Assembly (NCBI GenBank): GCA_002101205.1
Contig: LWTM01000077.1
Coordinates: forward strand, 124,001 to 188,000
DNA: 64,000 bases
Direction: 5' to 3'
Source: Cycloclasticus sp. symbiont of Poecilosclerida sp. N
Lineage (GTDB): Bacteria; Pseudomonadota; Gammaproteobacteria; Methylococcales; Cycloclasticaceae
A program made the position numbers and the translations under genes. Below, piece by piece: positions 59,471-64,000 of the stretch; the first letter of the stretch is position 1, and the number at the start of each line of letters is the position of its first letter. The notes beneath the pieces were generated by a model. It was not told where the DNA came from and ran no database searches. It worked only from the letters and a program-made list of their open reading frames with translations.

Positions 59471-61060
59471 CTATTCCCATTCAATAGTAGCTGGAGGCTT
59501 ACCTGAAATATCGTAGGTAACACGAGAGATAGCGGATATTTCGTTGATAATACGGTTCGAGACATGAGCTAAAAATTCATACGGCAAACGCGCCCATCTA
59601 GCCGTCATAAAATCGATCGTTTCGACCGCACGCAATGCAATAACGTATTCATAACGCCGACCATCACCGGTCACGCCAACCGATTTGATCGGCAAAAAGA
59701 CTGCGAAGGCTTGACTGGTTTTTTGATACAAGTCGTGCTTGTGCAATTCACTAATAAAAATATCGTCTGCTAAGCGCAACAAATCGGCATATTCTTTTTT
59801 AACTTCGCCTAAAATACGCACACCTAATCCGGGGCCTGGGAATGGGTGGCGATAAACCATATCAGCTGGCAAGCCCAGCTCCACGCCAACCTCACGTACT
59901 TCATCTTTAAATAGCTCGCGCAACGGTTCCACAAGCTTTAGCTTCATCTCTTTCGGTAGCCCACCCACATTGTGATGAGACTTAATCAAATGCGCTTTAC
60001 CTGTTTTAGCTCCTGCAGATTCGATAACATCCGGGTAAATAGTGCCTTGCGCCAGCCATTTAGCACTGTTTCGTTTCGCTGACTCTTCATCAAATATTGT
60101 GACGAATAAATTACCAATTATTTTTCGCTTCTCCTCTGGATCAGCGATACCTTTCAATACATCAAGGTATCGTTGCTGCGCATTCACACGAATAACACGA
60201 ACACCCATATGTTCAACAAACATCGCCATCACCTGATCGCCTTCATTCAAGCGGAGTAAGCCCGTATCAACAAATACGCACGTTAGCTGATCACCAATCG
60301 CTTTATGTAGCATCATGGCGACCACCGATGAGTCAACCCCACCGGATAAGCCCAATATCACTTCATCGCAGCCTACCTGCTGCTGAACAGATGCGATGCT
60401 GCTTTCAATAATATTCTTTGATGTCCAAAGTGCTTCACAACCACAAATTTCTACTGCAAAGCGGCTTAGAATTCTACCGCCTTGCTTGGTATGCGTTACT
60501 TCTGGGTGAAACTGTAAACCATAGAATCTCTTTTCTTCATTTGCCATGCCAGCAATAGGCGCACTGTCTGTGCTGGCCATGACCTTAAAACCCTCTGGCA
60601 AGGCAACGACTTTATCGCCATGGCTCATCCACACATCCAATATGCCATAACCTTCAGGCGTTGCGTGATCTTCTATATCTCGCAATAACTCCATATGGCC
60701 TCTTGCGCGAATACTGGCATAGCCAAATTCTTTGTCTGCCGACACAGCCACACGTCCGCCCATTTGCACCGCCATAGTTTGCATGCCGTAACAAATCCCT
60801 AGAACAGGTATATTCAGTTCAAAAACAATTTGGGGGGCTTGCGGTGCTTCGCCTTCTGTGACTGTTTTTGGGCCGCCAGATAAAACAATACCGTTAGCTT
60901 TAAAATCACTGATGGCTTGCGGCTCAACATCATAGGGGTAAATCTCACAATACACGCCAATTTCACGCACGCGCCGCGCGATGAGCTGAGTATATTGCGA
61001 ACCAAAATCTAATATAAGAATTTTATGGGTATGGATATCCCCATGTTGTTGCGTATCCAA
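59471..61060 (-). CDS. guaA: GMP synthase (glutamine-hydrolysing)
   Basis: Converts XMP to GMP with glutamine and ATP. The 529-residue two-domain enzyme has an N-terminal class I amidotransferase, [28 protein letters not shown] with the catalytic Cys near residue 93, and [11 protein letters not shown]. The ATP-pyrophosphatase has [16 protein letters not shown] near residue 237, and the C-terminal dimer domain has [16 protein letters not shown]. It follows guaB after 13 bases. Confidence 0.98.
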   Translation of the reverse strand: MDTQQHGDIHTHKILILDFGSQYTQLIARRVREIGVYCEIYPYDVEPQAISDFKANGIVLSGGPKTVTEGEAPQAPQIVFELNIPVLGICYGMQTMAVQMGGRVAVSADKEFGYASIRARGHMELLRDIEDHATPEGYGILDVWMSHGDKVVALPEGFKVMASTDSAPIAGMANEEKRFYGLQFHPEVTHTKQGGRILSRFAVEICGCEALWTSKNIIESSIASVQQQVGCDEVILGLSGGVDSSVVAMMLHKAIGDQLTCVFVDTGLLRLNEGDQVMAMFVEHMGVRVIRVNAQQRYLDVLKGIADPEEKRKIIGNLFVTIFDEESAKRNSAKWLAQGTIYPDVIESAGAKTGKAHLIKSHHNVGGLPKEMKLKLVEPLRELFKDEVREVGVELGLPADMVYRHPFPGPGLGVRILGEVKKEYADLLRLADDIFISELHKHDLYQKTSQAFAVFLPIKSVGVTGDGRRYEYVIALRAVETIDFMTARWARLPYEFLAHVSNRIINEISAISRVTYDISGKPPATIEWE

Positions 61061-61073
61061 TCTAAACCTCTTT

Positions 61074-62591
<1,518 letters not shown>

Positions 62592-62626
62592 TTAATTATC
62601 ACCTATATAGATACTTTTGTAGCCCA

Positions 62627-63973
62627 ATGCACGATAGCGACCATATATATAGCGTTTCACAACTTTGCCGTGAAACTCGACTCTTGCTGGAAACTAATTT
62701 TTTAACCTTATCCGTTGAAGGCGAAATTTCCAACTTGTCGCGCCCAGCGTCTGGTCATATTTATTTCACATTAAAAGACAGCAAAGCGCAAATTCAGTGC
62801 GCTATGTTCCGCGGACAGCTAAGGAAAGCCGGATTCAAACCCGAAAACGGGCACCGAGTTAAGCTAAAAGCACGCGTCAGCTTGTATGAAACACGTGGTC
62901 GTTTTCAACTTATTATTGATCAGATGGCGTCCTTCGGCGAGGGCGCATTACGCCAACAATTTGAGGCATTAAAAAACAAGCTTTCTGCTGAAGGGATATT
63001 TGATGACGATTTAAAAAAACCATTGCCAGAGCTTGCTAAAAAAATTGGCATTATCACCTCATCAAGTGGTGCTGCTGTGCATGATATTTTAACAGTGCTA
63101 AAGAGCCGTTTTCCCGCACTGCCGGTGCTTATTTACCCTGTCGCGGTCCAAGGTGATACGGCTAAACATGACATCATTGCTGCTATTGAGCTCGCCAATG
63201 AACGCAACGACTGCGACATTCTTATATTGGCTCGTGGTGGTGGCTCAATTGAGGACTTATGGGCCTTTAACGAAGAAATAGTCGCCCGGGCAATACACGA
63301 GTCCAACATAGCTATTATTAGCGCTATCGGCCACGAAGTTGACTTTACCATCTCCGACCTTGTTGCAGACCATCGCGCACCTACTCCATCGGCAGCAGCT
63401 GAGATGGTTAGCCCCGATCAGCAACAGTGGCTTAGCCACTTTAATCATCTGACTCAGCAGCTAACCAAAAACATAACAAAAGGCTTGTCACAAAAGCAAA
63501 GCTTATTAAGCCAATTACAACATCGCTTGAAACAGCGTCATCCCTGCATACAATTGCAGATGCATGCACAGCGATTAGATGATTGCCAAGCAAGACTGGC
63601 ACAAACACCTCAACACAGCCTGCGGCGTGATAAGCTGCGTTTATCTCAACTGAGCGCGAGATTACTAAGTAACAGGCCTAATCAACAAATCAACACATTG
63701 CAAAAACGCCTTTCGACATTACAGCAGCGTTTTCCAGCACCGCTACAGCGCAGGCTACAACAAGCACGAATTCGGTTTACTGATTGCAATAAAGGACTCG
63801 AAATATTAAGCCCATTAGCCACACTTTCTAGGGGTTACAGTATCACTAAGCGCACATCAGACGACGCTGTTGTTAAAAGCATAAAATCGATTAGCGTCGG
63901 CGATAACGTTAATATCCAGCTGTTTGACGGTTCATTAAAAACACATGTAGATGAAATTAATCAAAAAACATAG
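62627..63973 (+). CDS. xseA: Exodeoxyribonuclease VII large subunit
   Basis: Degrades single-stranded DNA with XseB. From the ATG at 62627 it has 448 residues, the normal length; the frame opens at 62480 inside guaB, but family similarity begins at HIYSVSQLCRETRLLLE. The OB fold has VEGEISNLSRPASGHIYFTL, and the catalytic core has LPVLIYPVAVQGDTA, LARGGGSIEDLWAFNEE and AIGHEVDFTISDLVADHRAP. A coiled-coil C-terminal region follows (about 270-390). An ATAGTCT/AGACTAT hairpin (63970-63997) lies at the stop. Confidence 0.96.
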   Translation: MHDSDHIYSVSQLCRETRLLLETNFLTLSVEGEISNLSRPASGHIYFTLKDSKAQIQCAMFRGQLRKAGFKPENGHRVKLKARVSLYETRGRFQLIIDQMASFGEGALRQQFEALKNKLSAEGIFDDDLKKPLPELAKKIGIITSSSGAAVHDILTVLKSRFPALPVLIYPVAVQGDTAKHDIIAAIELANERNDCDILILARGGGSIEDLWAFNEEIVARAIHESNIAIISAIGHEVDFTISDLVADHRAPTPSAAAEMVSPDQQQWLSHFNHLTQQLTKNITKGLSQKQSLLSQLQHRLKQRHPCIQLQMHAQRLDDCQARLAQTPQHSLRRDKLRLSQLSARLLSNRPNQQINTLQKRLSTLQQRFPAPLQRRLQQARIRFTDCNKGLEILSPLATLSRGYSITKRTSDDAVVKSIKSISVGDNVNIQLFDGSLKTHVDEINQKT

Positions 63974-64000
63974 TCTTTATTTTCTACTAGAGACTATTAC

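Overview
This is a gammaproteobacterial chromosome segment. The evidence is the rRNA operon with tRNA-Ile/tRNA-Ala in the spacer, the LPS heptose/Kdo genes (hldE, hldD, waaA), hda next to an arsC-like gene, and fur-recN-nadK. The mix of a propionate/2-methylcitrate operon, a PQQ alcohol dehydrogenase, a PedF-type quinoprotein relay operon and DmdB/DmdC-like acyl-CoA enzymes suggests a marine heterotroph or methylotroph-like organism. Cycloclasticus and relatives are my best guess, but this is inference, not proof.

Layout. 1-3.3 kb: metK-ahcY behind a promoter and an SAH-type riboswitch, divergent from dinB. 3.3-6.7 kb: a decayed MddA-like methyltransferase, a DUF4202 gene, a TnpB relic, a periplasmic MBL hydrolase, msrB and a relic ORF. 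6.8-8.75 kb: arsC-like, wrbA, DUF2069 and hda in one minus-strand unit. 8.85-13.7 kb: hldE-hldD-waaA and an MFS transporter. 13.8-15.0 kb: an IS5 relic beside an N-terminally eroded Ada-type methyltransferase. 15.3-21.6 kb: an accessory island with a small exported protein, a subtilase with two PPC domains, an IS1595 relic, and an AT-rich trio coding for an STT3-like oligosaccharyltransferase, a GtrA-like protein and a GT2 glycosyltransferase. 21.9-25.2 kb: metallophosphoesterases (one intact, one broken), tRNA-Met, ychF, and relics of metE and an FMN-dependent hydroxyacid dehydrogenase. 25.2-28.7 kb: the DmdB/DmdC-like pair. 28.8-31.1 kb: a TetR relic and a PQQ dehydrogenase lipoprotein. 31.3-40.2 kb: an MBL hydrolase, then prpE-prpB-prpC-acnD-prpF. 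40.2-44.7 kb: an ISNCY/IS21 relic, then a six-gene quinoprotein relay operon. 44.8-50.5 kb: the rRNA operon on the minus strand. 50.5-55.2 kb: two small cytochromes c, a MORN-repeat protein, glnA and fur, interleaved with two IS1380-like relics. 55.2-64 kb: recN, nadK, a 250-bp MITE-like element, an alpha/beta hydrolase, tadA, guaA, guaB and divergent xseA.

How the genes connect. The PQQ dehydrogenase would oxidise an alcohol in the periplasm. The PedF cytochrome and the relay operon (MoxJ-like binding protein, SoxYZ-like carrier, Zn hydrolase, CxxCW rhodanese) are the family's usual partners, although they are encoded about 10 kb away here. Propionyl-CoA would be burned by the complete AcnD/PrpF form of the methylcitrate cycle. 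The most notable accessory system is the STT3/GtrA/GT2 trio, a compact candidate for bacterial protein glycosylation with an altered WWDYG motif. The window is also rich in decayed mobile elements and broken genes, which points to active gene loss.
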